A program made the translations under genes and the position numbers. Shown one piece after another: positions 11,570 to 22,079 of a DNA stretch of 64,000 nt. Every line of letters begins with the position of its first letter. Positions within the stretch are counted from its first letter, which is position 1. Origin of the DNA: Ailurus styani (taxonomy: Eukaryota; Chordata; Mammalia; Carnivora; Ailuridae); assembly GCA_002007465.1 (NCBI GenBank), contig LNAC01000001.1, positions 5,101,347 through 5,165,346 on the forward strand. The letters are read 5' to 3'. The notes beneath the pieces are model-generated. The model worked only from the letters and a program-made list of their open reading frames with translations, was not told the origin of the DNA and searched no databases.

Positions 11570-13180
11570 CCTCCTTTCCAATGGATCCTACTTTAAAAAG
11601 ATAGCAGCTTAAATGTAAAATTCATCTTCAAAGTCCTCATCAATTTCTCACCCATCCATCCCGAACACCCTGCCAGACCAGGCTAGTCTCAAGGGGCGCT
11701 TCACTGTGTCCATCTCTAAAATTCTCCTCGATCGTACCACGTGCAAACTCCTCCAGCAAGCACAGTGAGCCCTCCACCACCTGACCGCCTCACCTCGCCT
11801 TCCTCCAACCACACACAGTATGGGCCCCAGCAGGGTCCCTACCCCTGCTTCCCCCTGAACAGCAGAAGCCAGCCTGTCCCACACCGGTGTGGGCCAACCT
11901 ACCCTCCACACCATCGACGGGCTCTTGCACCAACAGCTGCACCTCTTCAGAAAGCCAACCCTTCTCCAACCCCTTCTTCCAACCTCTTCTTCCAACCCCG
12001 TCTCCAAACGTCCCCACCACCGCGCACCTCCTGCTGTCTGCTCCATACCTGAGCTACCCTGGCTGGGAAGGCAGTGTAGGCCCAGGCAGTCTCCCTGGTT
12101 TTTACGTCCACCGTCCCTGGGGCCAGACGAAATAGGCAGGGTCACACCTCTACCCCTGAGGATCTGAGGGACCTCCAGCCAATGACCCATTTTTTCCATA
12201 TACAACTTTCCCCACAAAATAAGGCTCTTGATACTACACCTTGTAGGACCATGTGCGCATTCTGGTCTTGAAGACAATAATGCCCCTGAAGGATTTGGGG
12301 ATTTGAACACTGGGTGTCCTGCACTGAACACTTAGTAAACAATAAAGACTCTTACTGTGATTGGGAGTATTTTGTTTTTACTGCAATAAAGACATCTATC
12401 TCTACCAGAATCCTTTTTAAAAAGCCAAAGCGAGCAGAGACTAACACATGATCACAAAAATCCTAAAACATCAAAAACCATATACATGCAGAAAATCCCA
12501 TTTTCATAGGTATTTTCGTCTATTTCCACCAAAATTCATAAAATTTCAATGTCCTCAATTGACATAAATGGTTATTAGTAGTTATTAAGTTTATTTCACA
12601 TTTTATGGTAGTGTTTAACAAGAAATAACTGCATTAGGCAAAGGAAGCCCGGAGCATATGCCAGCCTTTCCTGGTTCAGCATAACCATATTCCTAAGCCT
12701 TGAGGAGCCGTAAATGCGTTTCTCACAGTTCTTAACAGCATCCCTGCCAGCATGCCTATTCTGTTAGAGACGTGCAAAAAATAAACATATCAAAAATAAT
12801 AAAAATAAAATGAACACGTCCACTTGAAGCACATTCAGGCCCATGTGAATTTGTAAGAAGCACACATGCAAAAATCTCTAAGTACCTGTCCCCTCCCTCT
12901 CTGAAGTAGGAGACAAAAGCAGTTGTGGGAAAAGGAATTTCAAATTTAGCTATGAAATGAGCCATAAAAACACTGATTTTATAGATGAAGGGAAAAAGGT
13001 CTTCTGAGGGTTCATGCCTGTGGCCCCAAAAGAATCGGCAGAGGAAGGACCACCACACCGGCTGTCCAGCCCCTGTCCCTTTGTTCTTACTATCACAGCC
13101 TAAACAACCCCATATTTAAAGGCCATTTGAAAGATTCAATTATATAAGAGTATTGGCCAAAGGAACGGGAGGGAGGGGGA
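11570..13180. other. Intronic DNA, possible degraded LTR in the first half
   Basis: No element could be named. The part at 11640..12360 is C-rich on the plus strand and ends with AACAATAAAGACTCTTACTG at about 12339, which resembles the polyadenylation region of an LTR or processed transcript. I cannot identify a coding sequence. The rest (12360..13180) is AT-rich and looks unique. Confidence 0.4.
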
Positions 13181-13185
13181 AATGT

Positions 13186-13600
13186 GGAAGGTGGAATGAT
13201 GCCCTCCCCCAAAGACGTCCACATCCGAGTCGCTGGAACCCTAGGAGGTGGTACCTTGTGAGGCAAAGGGGGCCCTTGCAGGGGTGTCTAGGGCAAGGAC
13301 CTCAAACGGGGATGCTAATTCTGCATTATCCAGGTGGGACCAGTACAATCAGAAGGGTCCATAGGAGGGAGGCAGGAGGGCCCAAGTCAGAAGATGTGAT
13401 GCAGCCAACGCTGCAATGACTCAAGGAAGGAGCCACAGGTAGAACGCAGGTGGCCCCAGGCAGACAGAAAAGGCGAGAAAGTCGAATCCCCCATCTCCAC
13501 CCCTCAGGGGGCCCTCCAGAAGAAACACAGCCCACACCTTGATTTGGGGACTTCTGACCTCCAAAGCGACCATATAAATACATGCTTGTGGTAACTGGTG
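13186..13600 (+). mobile_element. MaLR (MLT1-like) solo LTR
   Basis: It starts with the MLT1-type 'GAATGATGCCCTCCCCCAAA' block, then GACGTCCACATCCGAGTC, and ends with CACACCTTGATTTGGGGACT and CTTCTGACCTCCAAAGCGAC, which matches the MLT1 'CCTTGATTTTGGACTTCT' end. Non-coding. Confidence 0.7.
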
Positions 13601-13609
13601 ACAGCAGCC

Positions 13610-14262
13610 ATGGGAAACACACAGGGAGGTCTGCGGAAGACAACTGGAAAGGAGTGTTTTGTGGTTAATTTATTCACTGCTGAAGGCAGCTGGAGCAGGG
13701 GTCCAAAGGCAGGTATCGGAACTTGACCAGTCTGTGGCTGAGGTTCTCCAATTCTTGGGTAATAGAAAAATGAACACAATGCAATGAAGTCTTTTTAAAC
13801 CCAGAAGTATTCAAGATAGACTATTCCTAATTCTGGTTATTTGACCTTTAAAGCTGTCCCTCTTTGAACAGTGAGAACAGGACGAGAAAGAGCAGAAATG
13901 TCTTCTTCTTTATTACGATGAGGATGACAGATGACATCTGGGTTTTAAAATGTCTTTACTTGACAGAAGCACAAAGCACAAAGCCTCTCTGCAAGGTGCC
14001 CATTTGTCTTCTTTATTTTTCTGATCTGTTAAGATCTGGGAATAAGTCCACAGAGATTATGGTCATCCTGGGTCCACTCACATCTTTGGATTCACCTCCA
14101 GCTGGCTGGTGGGCCGTATGCTTAATATATTCCTCCTCCTCAAACCCAGTTGCCTTTTTTTTTAATAGCCTGGCTGAAGCCAAGTGTCACTGGCTTGTAC
14201 ACACACGGTCAGCTGAATCTCGGTCCTGGACTGCAGAGCCCGGTGTAGCAGCTTGCCATGCT
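13610..14262. other. Intronic DNA without recognised elements
   Basis: I see no repeat or gene signal. The short T-run at 14155 is unremarkable. Confidence 0.45.
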
Positions 14263-14550
14263 GCTCGTGGGAAATGAGAAAGTGAAATGAGAAAGATCTA
14301 GAGATGAACCCAGCACGAAGTTTCCTTCCCAGAATGCTGGGTTTTTTCTTTTCTTTTTCTGGAAGAGTCGGCAGCACCCCAGAGTGAGTAAGCGCATGGA
14401 TCTNGGCTCGTGGGAAATGAGAAAGTGAAATGAGAAAGATCTAGAGATGAACCCAGCACGAAGGTTCCTTCCCAGAATGCTGGGTTGTTTTTTTCTTTTC
14501 TTTTTCTGGAAGAGTCGGCAGCACCCCAGAGTGAGTAAGCGCATGGATCT
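14263..14550. other. Probable false duplication around a single N (14404)
   Basis: The 141 bases at 14263..14403 recur almost exactly at 14406..14550, with a single unknown base (14404) between the copies. The differences are confined to a G/T change and poly-T length near GAATGCTGGG. This is what unmerged overlapping contig ends of two haplotypes look like. A real tandem duplication is less likely. Confidence 0.8.
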
Positions 14551-14718
14551 TTTTTCCCCAAAGTAAAAAACTAAGACGCTGGTCTGTGCCTCACTTAACT
14601 TCTACGCATCAGAGACGTGAAAAGGCGAAGTCGTCACCTCTGCTCAATCTTCTAATCACCCTAAAAATGGCTGCCTGGGGATGTAAGACAGAAATGTGGC
14701 TTGAAAATGAGAGAAGAG

Positions 14719-15030
14719 GGGGCGCCTGGGTGGCTCAGTCATCTGCCTTCAGCTCAGGTCATGATCCCAGGGTCCTGGGATCAAGGCCTGCATACCGCTC
14801 TTTGCTCAGCGGGAAGCCTGCTCCTCCCTCCCCCACTCCCCCTGCTTCTGTTCCCTCTNATCTGCCTTCAGCTCAGGTCATGATCCCAGGGTCCTGGGAT
14901 CAAGGCCTGCATACAGCTCTTTGCTCAGCGGGAAGCCTGCTCCTCCCTCCCCCACTCCCCCTGCTTCTGTTCCCTCTCTCACTGTGCCTTTCTCTGTCAA
15001 ATAAATAAATAAAATCTTTTTTAAAAAATT
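14719..15030 (+). mobile_element. CAN-SINE, lengthened by an internal false duplication
   Basis: The head GGGGCGCCTGGGTGGCTCAG is followed directly by TCATCTGCCTTC, so part of the normal head is missing. The body 14741..14858 is repeated at 14860..14977 with one mismatch, around the single N at 14859, and then the CAAATAAATAAATAAAATC tail follows. The second copy of the duplicated body is probably an assembly artefact. The target-site duplication GAAAATGAGAGAAGAGGG is at 14703..14720 and again at 15259..15276, beyond the next SINE. Confidence 0.88.
14741..14977. other. Probable false duplication around a single N (14859)
   Basis: Two 118-base copies flank one N and differ at a single base (CATACCGCTC against CATACAGCTC). 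The join sits inside a SINE. It is best read as two allelic contig ends left unmerged. Confidence 0.85.
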
Positions 15031-15036
15031 AAAAAT

Positions 15037-15240
15037 AGGGCGTTTGGGTGGCTCAGTGGGTTAAAGCCTCTGCCTTCGGCTCAGGTCATGATCTCAGGGT
15101 CCTAGGATCAAGGCCTACATTGGGCTCCCTGCTCAGCGGGGAGCCTGCTTCCTCCTCTCTCTCTCTGCCTGCCTCTCTGCCTACTTGTAATCTCTCTCTG
15201 TGTCAAATAAATAAAATCTTTAAAAAAATAAATAAATATA
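15037..15240 (+). mobile_element. CAN-SINE inserted in the A-rich tail of the preceding SINE
   Basis: It begins GGGCGTTTGGGTGGCTCAGT and continues GGGTTAAAGCCTCTGCC, with a (TAAA)n tail. It has no flanking duplication of its own outside A-rich DNA. The outer duplication GAAAATGAGAGAAGAGGG encloses both SINEs, so this copy landed in the tail of the first one. Confidence 0.9.
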
Positions 15241-15312
15241 AATAAATTTTAAAAAAAGAAAATGAGAGAAGAGGGCTTCCACTTATACCTATACCATCCA
15301 TAATACTAACAG

Positions 15313-16052
15313 CGATGATGCTATAGATGAAGCTGTTACTGATGATGATGGTACAATACTGGGACACCTTGGATGATGATCATCATCATGATCAAGATCA
15401 TGGCAATGGTGGTGATGGTGGTGATGACAGGGCTGGTGGTGTTGCTGGTGGTGATGGTGATGATAGTGGCAGTAGTAATGATGGTGCTGGTGGTGTTACT
15501 GGTGATGACAGTGATGGGGTGGTGATGATGATGGTGGTGATGATGGTGAGGACAGTGGCAGTGGCGATGATGGTGATGGTGGTGATGAGCTGGTGGTGGT
15601 GATGGTGGTGGGATGGTGATAAGAGTGATGGTGGTGATACTGGCAGTGTTGATGATACTGATGGTAGTGAAGATAGCAATGACGGTGGTGGTGATGCTCA
15701 TGATAACAGTGATGATGATGGTGATGAGGTGGTGATGGTGATAATGGTGGTGGTGATGGTGATAACGGTCATGGTTGTGATACTGGTGCTCATCATAGTG
15801 ATGGTGGTGGTAGTGTTGGTGGCAGTGATGGTGCTGATGTTGTTGGTGATGGTGGTGATGACAATCGTGCTGATGGTGACAGTGGTGATGGTGGTGATGA
15901 CAGTATTGATGGTGGTGGTGATGACAGTGGTGATGCTGGCGACAGTGGTGACAGTGGTGATGCTGATGTCGGTAATGTTGGTGGTAGAGCTGGTGATGGT
16001 GGTGACAACAGTGGTGATGATGTTGGTGGTGGTGGCAACGCTGATGATGCTG
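15313..16052 (+). repeat. Long imperfect GAT/GGT (TGATGG) repeat
   Basis: About 740 bases consist mostly of TGG, TGA and GAT trinucleotides with interspersed ACA and GCT changes. All six frames are open for long stretches, giving artificial poly-His, Met-Val or Ser-Thr-Pro peptides. It is a low-complexity satellite, not a gene. Purine/pyrimidine bias is moderate. Confidence 0.92.
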
Positions 16053-16170
16053 GCTGACATTTACTGACTATATTCTGGGCTAGGCAGCAGACAAAGAACC
16101 TCACATGTCCAGACTAATTTAACCCTCACAACAGTCCTGTGAGGCAGAGGTAGAATTTTTTCCATCTCCT
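16053..16170 (+). repeat. MIR fragment
   Basis: The string TTTAACCCTCACAACAGTCC followed by TGTGAGGCAGAGGTAGAATT matches the MIR core ('CCTCACAACAACCCTGTGAGGTAGG'). Confidence 0.75.
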
Positions 16171-16489
16171 TCATCAGAGTTTATAGAAGCCTGGAGTCTG
16201 CCATGTCTGAGCAGCCCCTAAAGGAGCAGTGCAGGGCCACGGCCCGCCTGAATGAGGGGCCTCGATGCCGACACCTTGCACAGCCCCTTCCTTCATCTTT
16301 GACCAGTGTCAACCACAGCCTTCCCTGGGCCTCGGATTGCCCTCCTGGTAGCTCCTCTGCAAATCAAAATATCCAGCCTGCAGTTCCCTAACAGGCAAAC
16401 ACTGCTGCGTTCTTCTGAAGTCCACATGTCTAAAGTACCATGCAAACAGACTTCTCGTTCCTTACAAAGAACTCAAGGTGAGGTGATTC

Positions 16490-16660
16490 CAGGAATGTAA
16501 GGTTGGTGTAACATCCAAAAACCAATCAAGGTAACGCCCCACATTAACAGAGTAAAGGATGAAAAGTCATAGGATCATCCCAACTGGTACAGAAAAAGCA
16601 TTTGAGGAAATATAATTCCTACTCAGGGAAAAACAAAAAACCAACCTGAATTCTCTGACA
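16490..16660 (+). mobile_element. L1 ORF2 fragment
   Basis: AATGTAAGGTTGGTGTAACA, CCACATTAACAGAGTAAAGG and GCAGAAAAAGCATTTG-like CAGAAAAAGCATTTGAGGAA are degraded L1 reverse-transcriptase coding sequence. Frames are broken. Confidence 0.75.
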
Positions 16661-16904
16661 TTAGGAAAAAAGTGACTACATCCACCCATCAACCAATTTA
16701 ACAGATGAAAACACGGAACCCGACGCAGGAGTTCTAACCTGCTTGAGGTGACCCAAGGAGTTGATGAGAGCCCTGGGACCCCACAGTGTCCCTCCCAGAC
16801 TGTCTCCATCACCCCATGCTGCCTGACCCAAGCCCTTCCCACCTCTCTCTGCAATGAAAAATAACATCTTAGCGGATCTCCTGTATAAGCTCTCTTTTCA
16901 TCTA

Positions 16905-17420
16905 TCACTAGTCACCTTCCTGAAATCTTACTCCAAAAGGCTGTCCTATTTCCCTTGGCTTTGGGAATAATGGGTAAAGTCTCCAGCCGAGCATCCAAAG
17001 CCCTGAGGGATGAGACTTGAACCCATCTTTCCAATCTCGTCTCCCCCCTCCCTCTCCTCCCGCCCCCCCCACACACACCACAGGCCTTCCAGGAGCTGCT
17101 CTGCCTGTGGAAATGCCTTCCTCCCTCCACTTCTGAAGGCCCCTTGCCTACAAGGCCATTTTTCATTTCACATCCTTCTCCAGAGCCTTCCTGAACTCTG
17201 ACTTTCTCCACTGACCAAAAAAAGGTATGTGCATACTAAATTAATTGCGTGCTCCACAACTTTTTGCTATAAACTCTCTGGCGTCCCATGGCCTTGCAAA
17301 AGTGCTTATCTAAGAATCTGTCTCTCCCTCCAGACCAGATTTCCTTGAGGGAAGTAAACATTTATTAATCATTGGATTTCCCACAGTAGTTAATACTATG
17401 CCTTGCAGGCAACTCAATAA
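16905..17420 (+). repeat. L2 LINE fragment
   Basis: The CCTTCCAGGAGCTGCTCTGC segment, the TTCTCCAGAGCCTTCCTGAA block, and a 3' end with TTGAGGGAAGTAAACATTTA resemble the L2 3' region ('CCTCCAGGAAGCCTTCCCTGA', 'CCTTGAGGGCAGGG'). Ancient and non-coding. Confidence 0.6.
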
Positions 17421-17429
17421 AAATCCACA

Positions 17430-18590
17430 GAATTAAACCAGATCACCAAGTACTCCTTCCTGTGTGGTCTGCCATAGAGTGAGAGCAAAAAGTGTATCGT
17501 ATGTTCCTCTTCTTCAAAATGACCCTGCCCCCTGAAGAAAGATCTAGGAGCCTGACACGTACTCAATCAGTAAGAAAGAGAGACACAGCATTAGTTTTCC
17601 TGTCTCTGCTTTGGGTCTCTTCCATCTAATGAGATAACTCACCGGCAGCACTCAGATTCAAAGCCTCCTTAAAACATCGAAGGTGCAGGCTTGACCACAT
17701 ATTAGTTCTAAAATCTGCTCAGCTCTTTCTATCCCACACAGTGCCCCTTTGAAATAGGACTTCAGGATTTCAAGTAGCAATTTAAAAGTTAATTAATTCT
17801 TTTAAAAAGTCAATTTGTGAAAATTAATTGCTCTGTTTTTTATCTCATCCCCTTTGTCTAGCCTTCAGTTGGAGAAACATGTGCAATAGGATGCATCTTC
17901 TCAGGGCTGGGGGAAATGCAGACAGAGCCTTAAGGGGACCGGGGCAAGGGCTCTGTCTGTGCCTGCGACCGGGCTTCACTCTAAGGGGCCATCCATCTGC
18001 CGTCTAGTCCACGCCAAAACCATACACTTGGTATTTCCCGAGACATCAGAGGGCTCCTGCGCTGAGCCTAGTCTAGCGCTGAGCTGGTCCTGGGGTTTGA
18101 GAGATGCACTGGGCCCAGGGCAGCCACTGGGAGCAGTCACCCTACAGCCTGGTCCTCTAAGGAGCAACCCTTTCACACACTGCACCGGGTCCAGTAAGAA
18201 CCAGAACATTTCAGATCTAGATCTAGATCTCCTTTGAACTTCACTCTGGACAGAGACCAGCCCTGTACCCCAATCTGTAATGGGGCTGGGGGCTAGGTTT
18301 CCTAAATTCTGTCTTCAAAAAGAGACTGGCAGCCACGCCATTGCTAGCTTCTACGTCCGGTAAGCCAGTTCGTCCCCCTCACCGATTTGGAGGCATACCA
18401 CTCTGGCTAGATTAGAGTGTCCCAGAGCCCTGAGCCATACTGAATCGGAGCGCTGCTTTGCCAATAGTCTCAATTTTCCCAAGCAGCTAAAAGTACCTAG
18501 CACACAGCAGGACCTTTAAAATGGATGGATGGACAGATGCATAGAAGGCAGGGAGGGAGGGGAGTAGGGAGGGAGGAAGGAAAGATGAAA
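17430..18590. other. Intronic DNA, mostly unrecognised
   Basis: I see no gene. Small features are a triple AGATCT run at 18214..18231 and a GGGAGG-type purine run at 18549..18590 just before an L1. Confidence 0.45.
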
Positions 18591-19765
18591 ATAGATGAAA
18601 GACTTAAACACAAAAGCTACACCTATAAAACTCTTAGGAGAAAACATAGGAATAAAACTTCATGGCCTTGGACTTCACAATGATTTCTTGGATATGATGC
18701 CAAAAGCAAAGGCAACAAAACACAAATTGGATGTTGGACTTCATCAAAATTTTAAATGTTGGGGCACCAAAGAAAACTACCAACAGAGTGAAAAGGCAGC
18801 CCACAGAATGGGAGAAAATATGTGCAAATCACATATCTGATAAGGAACGGATCGCCAAAATATTTGAGAAGTTCCCACAACTCAACAACTACAACAAAAA
18901 GCAAACAACACAATTTAAAAAACAGGCAAAGGACCTGAACAGACCTTTCTCCAAAGAAAATATACCAATGGCCAATAGGCACACGGAAAGATGCTCCACA
19001 TCACCAGTCAAGTCCATGAGGTAGCCCTTCACACTCGCTGGGTGATGGGTATTAAAAAACAAGAAAATGAGAGTTGGCAACGCTGTAGAGAAACCGGAAA
19101 TCTTGTACATTGCAGGTGGGGCTGTGGAGACGTACAGCCATTGTGAAAACAGCCTAGTTGTTTCTCGAAGGCTTAAACTCAGAATTACCATACGGCCCAG
19201 CAATTACGCTTCCGAAAGCAGAAACTCAAAGAGATAATGTGTACAGCCATGTCCACAGCAGCACCATTCACAACACCTACAACGTGGAACCAACCCAAGT
19301 GTCCACCCAGGGAAGAATGGATAAGCAAAATGTGGTCTGTCCATGTAACGGAGTATTATTCACTCTTAAAAAGGATGGACCACCAGACACCTGCTGTCAT
19401 GGGAATGAACCTGGAGGACAGGATGCTAAGGACAGGATGAAACAAGCCAGATGCAACAGGACAGATGTGGCATGATTCCACCAACGTGAGGTTCCTACAG
19501 TCATCAAATTAATAGGAAGCAGAATAGTGGTTTCCAGGGGTTGGGGGAGAAGGGGGGTGGGACGTTAGTGTTGAATGAAGAGAGGTTCAGTTGGGAAAGA
19601 TGGGAAAGTTCTGGGGATGGACGGTGGTGGCGGTTGCATAGTGATGTGAACGTACTTAAATGCCACAGAAGAGCATACCTAAAAATGGTTAAAATGGTAC
19701 ATCCATGTTATGTATATTTTGCCATGATAATTTTAAAGGATGTAAAGAATAAAAGGAAAGGCTGC
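18590..19765 (+). mobile_element. 5'-truncated L1 (ORF2 3' end and 3' UTR)
   Basis: It begins in the ORF2 'KLLGENIG' region (AAACTCTTAGGAGAAAACAT), passes GACTTCATCAAAATTTTAAA and TACGGCCCAGCAATTACGCT, and ends with GTTATGTATATTTTGCCATG. Frames are interrupted. It is antisense to DOCK1. Confidence 0.88.
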
Positions 19766-19938
19766 TAGAGAGAATGAGGACGTTTCCTAGTGGATTTAGC
19801 ATCTCCCATGACTGGCAGCTGTGAAATATTCAGCAGCTCCACCTACAAGCTCTCTGGGGTGGAGCCGCTTCCCTCCCTTTCCTCAGTCCACCCAGGAGGT
19901 TCAAACCGGAAGGAGAATCAAGAAGAAATGAGCAGTGT

Positions 19939-20134
19939 GGGAGCCTGGGTGGCTCAGTGGGTTAAAGCCTCTGCCTTCGGCTCAGGTCATGATCTCAGGG
20001 TCCTGGGATCGAGGCGCATCGGGCTCTCTGCTCAGCAGGGAGCCTGCTTCCTCCTCTCTCTCTGCCTGCCTCTCTGCCTACTTGTGATCTCTCTCTCTGT
20101 CAAATAAATAAATAAAATCTTAAAAAAAAAAAAA
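19939..20134 (+). mobile_element. CAN-SINE
   Basis: The head is GGGAGCCTGGGTGGCTCAGT, the body matches the GGGTTAAAGCC subfamily and the tail is poly-A. A target-site duplication AAGAAATGAGcaGTG / AAGAAATGAGggGTG lies at 19924..19938 and 20135..20149. Confidence 0.94.
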
Positions 20135-20149
20135 AAGAAATGAGGGGTG

Positions 20150-20985
20150 ATGGGCTCAAGATCAAAGAACACCTCCAGGTATGTGTGACAGAGAGAAAGA
20201 GAGAGAGAGACAAAACACCCACATTTCTTTAAAAAAGAAAAAAAGAGACCACTTTAAAAGTTTCAAAGTCACAGAGTTATTTCTTTGGGGTTCCTATCCG
20301 GCTTCCTTAGAAACAGAGATTATTTCGCAGCCAATCAAATCCCCCATGGCAGGATTTCCTGCAATGTTTGAATATCAGAATCAAGGAACTCATCTAAATA
20401 ATTACAAGAAGGAGCAGGGGCCCAGCAAGATAAAGGACGGGTTGTTTGCTATTCAGGATTTCTTCTTGCCTTTTGGATGGAAACAGGTGGGAGGATGGCG
20501 AAGATAAGAGCAGGAGAAGAAATGTACAAAAGAGTCTTTTCTCAAATTCTAATGGAACTGACAGACACAATGCAAAGATATTTTAGTATCTCTCTCCAGA
20601 ATGAAATGTCACTGTGCACCTCGCCCACACCGAGCCTGTGACCGCCTGCCTGGCTTCCATCCGGCCCCGAAGGTCACAGTGCCCACAGCACGCGGCTTTC
20701 CGAGGGAAGACGCTGGCTGGTGGAGGGGTGTTGGCGTCCGGCTTTTCTCTGACAGGAGAAATCACAGTCCGCTTTTCAACACTTCATCCTTCATCAACGC
20801 GGTGCCAGGAGAGAAAACCTCTGACTTCATCCCTGACCGTCTCTGTGGATCCACCCACAAGTAAGAAAAGACTCAGATGACCTGAAAATTACTTATTTTT
20901 GTGTTTCATTTTGCCCAGCAGCAAAGAGGGGTACAGACAAGATAGGAGGAAAGATGAAATCTTTCATGTCTTGAATCATCTGTCT
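20150..20985. other. Intronic DNA without recognised elements
   Basis: A short GAGA purine run occurs near 20190. I see no repeat or gene signal otherwise. Confidence 0.45.
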
Positions 20986-20987
20986 TT

Positions 20988-21180
20988 TTTTAAGATTTTT
21001 TTTTTTTTTGACACACAGAGAGAGAGATCACAAGCAGGCAGAGAGGCAGGCAGAGAGAGAGGAGGAAGCAGGCTCCCTGCTGAGCAGGGAGCCCGATGCG
21101 GGGCTCGATCCCAGGACCCTGAGATCATGACCTGAGCCGAAGGCAGAGGCTTTAACCCACTGAGCCACCCAGGCGCCCCA
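20988..21180 (-). mobile_element. CAN-SINE, minus strand
   Basis: On the minus strand it starts GGGGCGCCTGGGTGGCTCAG at 21180 and ends in an A-rich tail (plus-strand T run at 20996..21009). Near-consensus GGGTTAAAGCC subfamily. Sense to DOCK1. Confidence 0.94.
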
Positions 21181-21189
21181 TCAGGTCTT

Positions 21190-21605
21190 TATCGAAAGGC
21201 TGACTTCTGTCTGGAACGCCCTTTCTTCCCCTGCTCGCAGGGCTGGGTCCTGCAGCAGACCCGTACCTCAGGGAGAAGCTTTCCTGTCACTTGCATCCAC
21301 GCGGGGGCGTTCAGCGAGCTCCACAGCTCCCCCTGTCCACCCCAACGAAGCGCCAGCGGAGACCCGCCCATTCCCTACTCATCCCATCACAGGGGCCCGA
21401 CGTCAGTCAGAGCCGTGAAGGGGGCCTCTCCCCTCCAGCTTCCCAGTCCTTCTAGAACACCGGAGGCCAGTTCACCCCTTCAGCTCACTGCTCCCCGCCT
21501 CCTCTCACACCCGCCCTGCCTCTTTTCCACCTTTGCCTCCAGGCTTAACGGCACCTGGCACCCAGTGTGACACCAATGTCGACTAAGTCAATCACTGAAC
21601 AAATC
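21190..21605 (+). repeat. Possible L2 fragment
   Basis: The CTGGAACGCCCTTTCTTCCC start and the AACGGCACCTGGCACCCAGT end resemble L2 ('TGGAATGCCCTTCCC', 'GGCACCTGGCACATAGT'). The centre is too diverged to be sure. Confidence 0.45.
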
Positions 21606-21901
21606 GACACAGGGATTCAAGGTGGCAAACCTATTACTGGAACCTTAAGTCCCCAGGAAAACACTGCAATTGTGCTTTCACTGATGTCACATTAGGAACC
21701 AAAGAGCCGGCCAGGGTCTCAGTTACCGGAACCGACTTCCTACCCCTGCATTTCGACAGCCAAACCAGGGAGGCGTGTCCTGGAGGTCCAACCATCTGCC
21801 CGGAAATAAAGCACAGTTTCACTTGGACAAATGATGCAGAAGACCCCACCCGGACACCTGCACATGCTCAGCCTCACCGGCAAGCCCTACGACCACGACA
21901 G

Positions 21902-22078
21902 GCCCGAGGGGCGCAGAGGCTCAGCAGGTCGCCCTGGGCTCTGAGCAGGGTGCTGCCTGGCCCCGAGGGGCGCAGAGGCTCAGCAGGTCGCCCTGGGCTC
22001 TGAGCAGGGTGCTGCCTGACCCCGAGGGGCGCAGAGGCTCAGCAGGTCGCTCTGGGCTCTGAGCAGGGTTCTGCCTGG
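21902..22078 (+). repeat. 59-bp minisatellite, three copies
   Basis: Three head-to-tail units begin CCCGAGGGGCGCAGAGGCTC at 21903, 21962 and 22021. They differ at only a few positions (GCCCTGG to GCTCTGG, GTGCTG to GTTCTG). The period is exactly 59, so the array does not preserve a reading frame. Confidence 0.95.
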
Positions 22079-22079
22079 C

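Noticed and set aside
11648..12331. 227-codon minus-strand open frame as a protein gene
   Set aside because: No domain, low-complexity tryptophan/glycine-rich composition typical of translated C-rich DNA, and other frames are open too.
15336..16060. Histidine-rich, valine-methionine-rich or serine-proline-rich proteins
   Set aside because: They are six-frame products of the GAT/GGT satellite.
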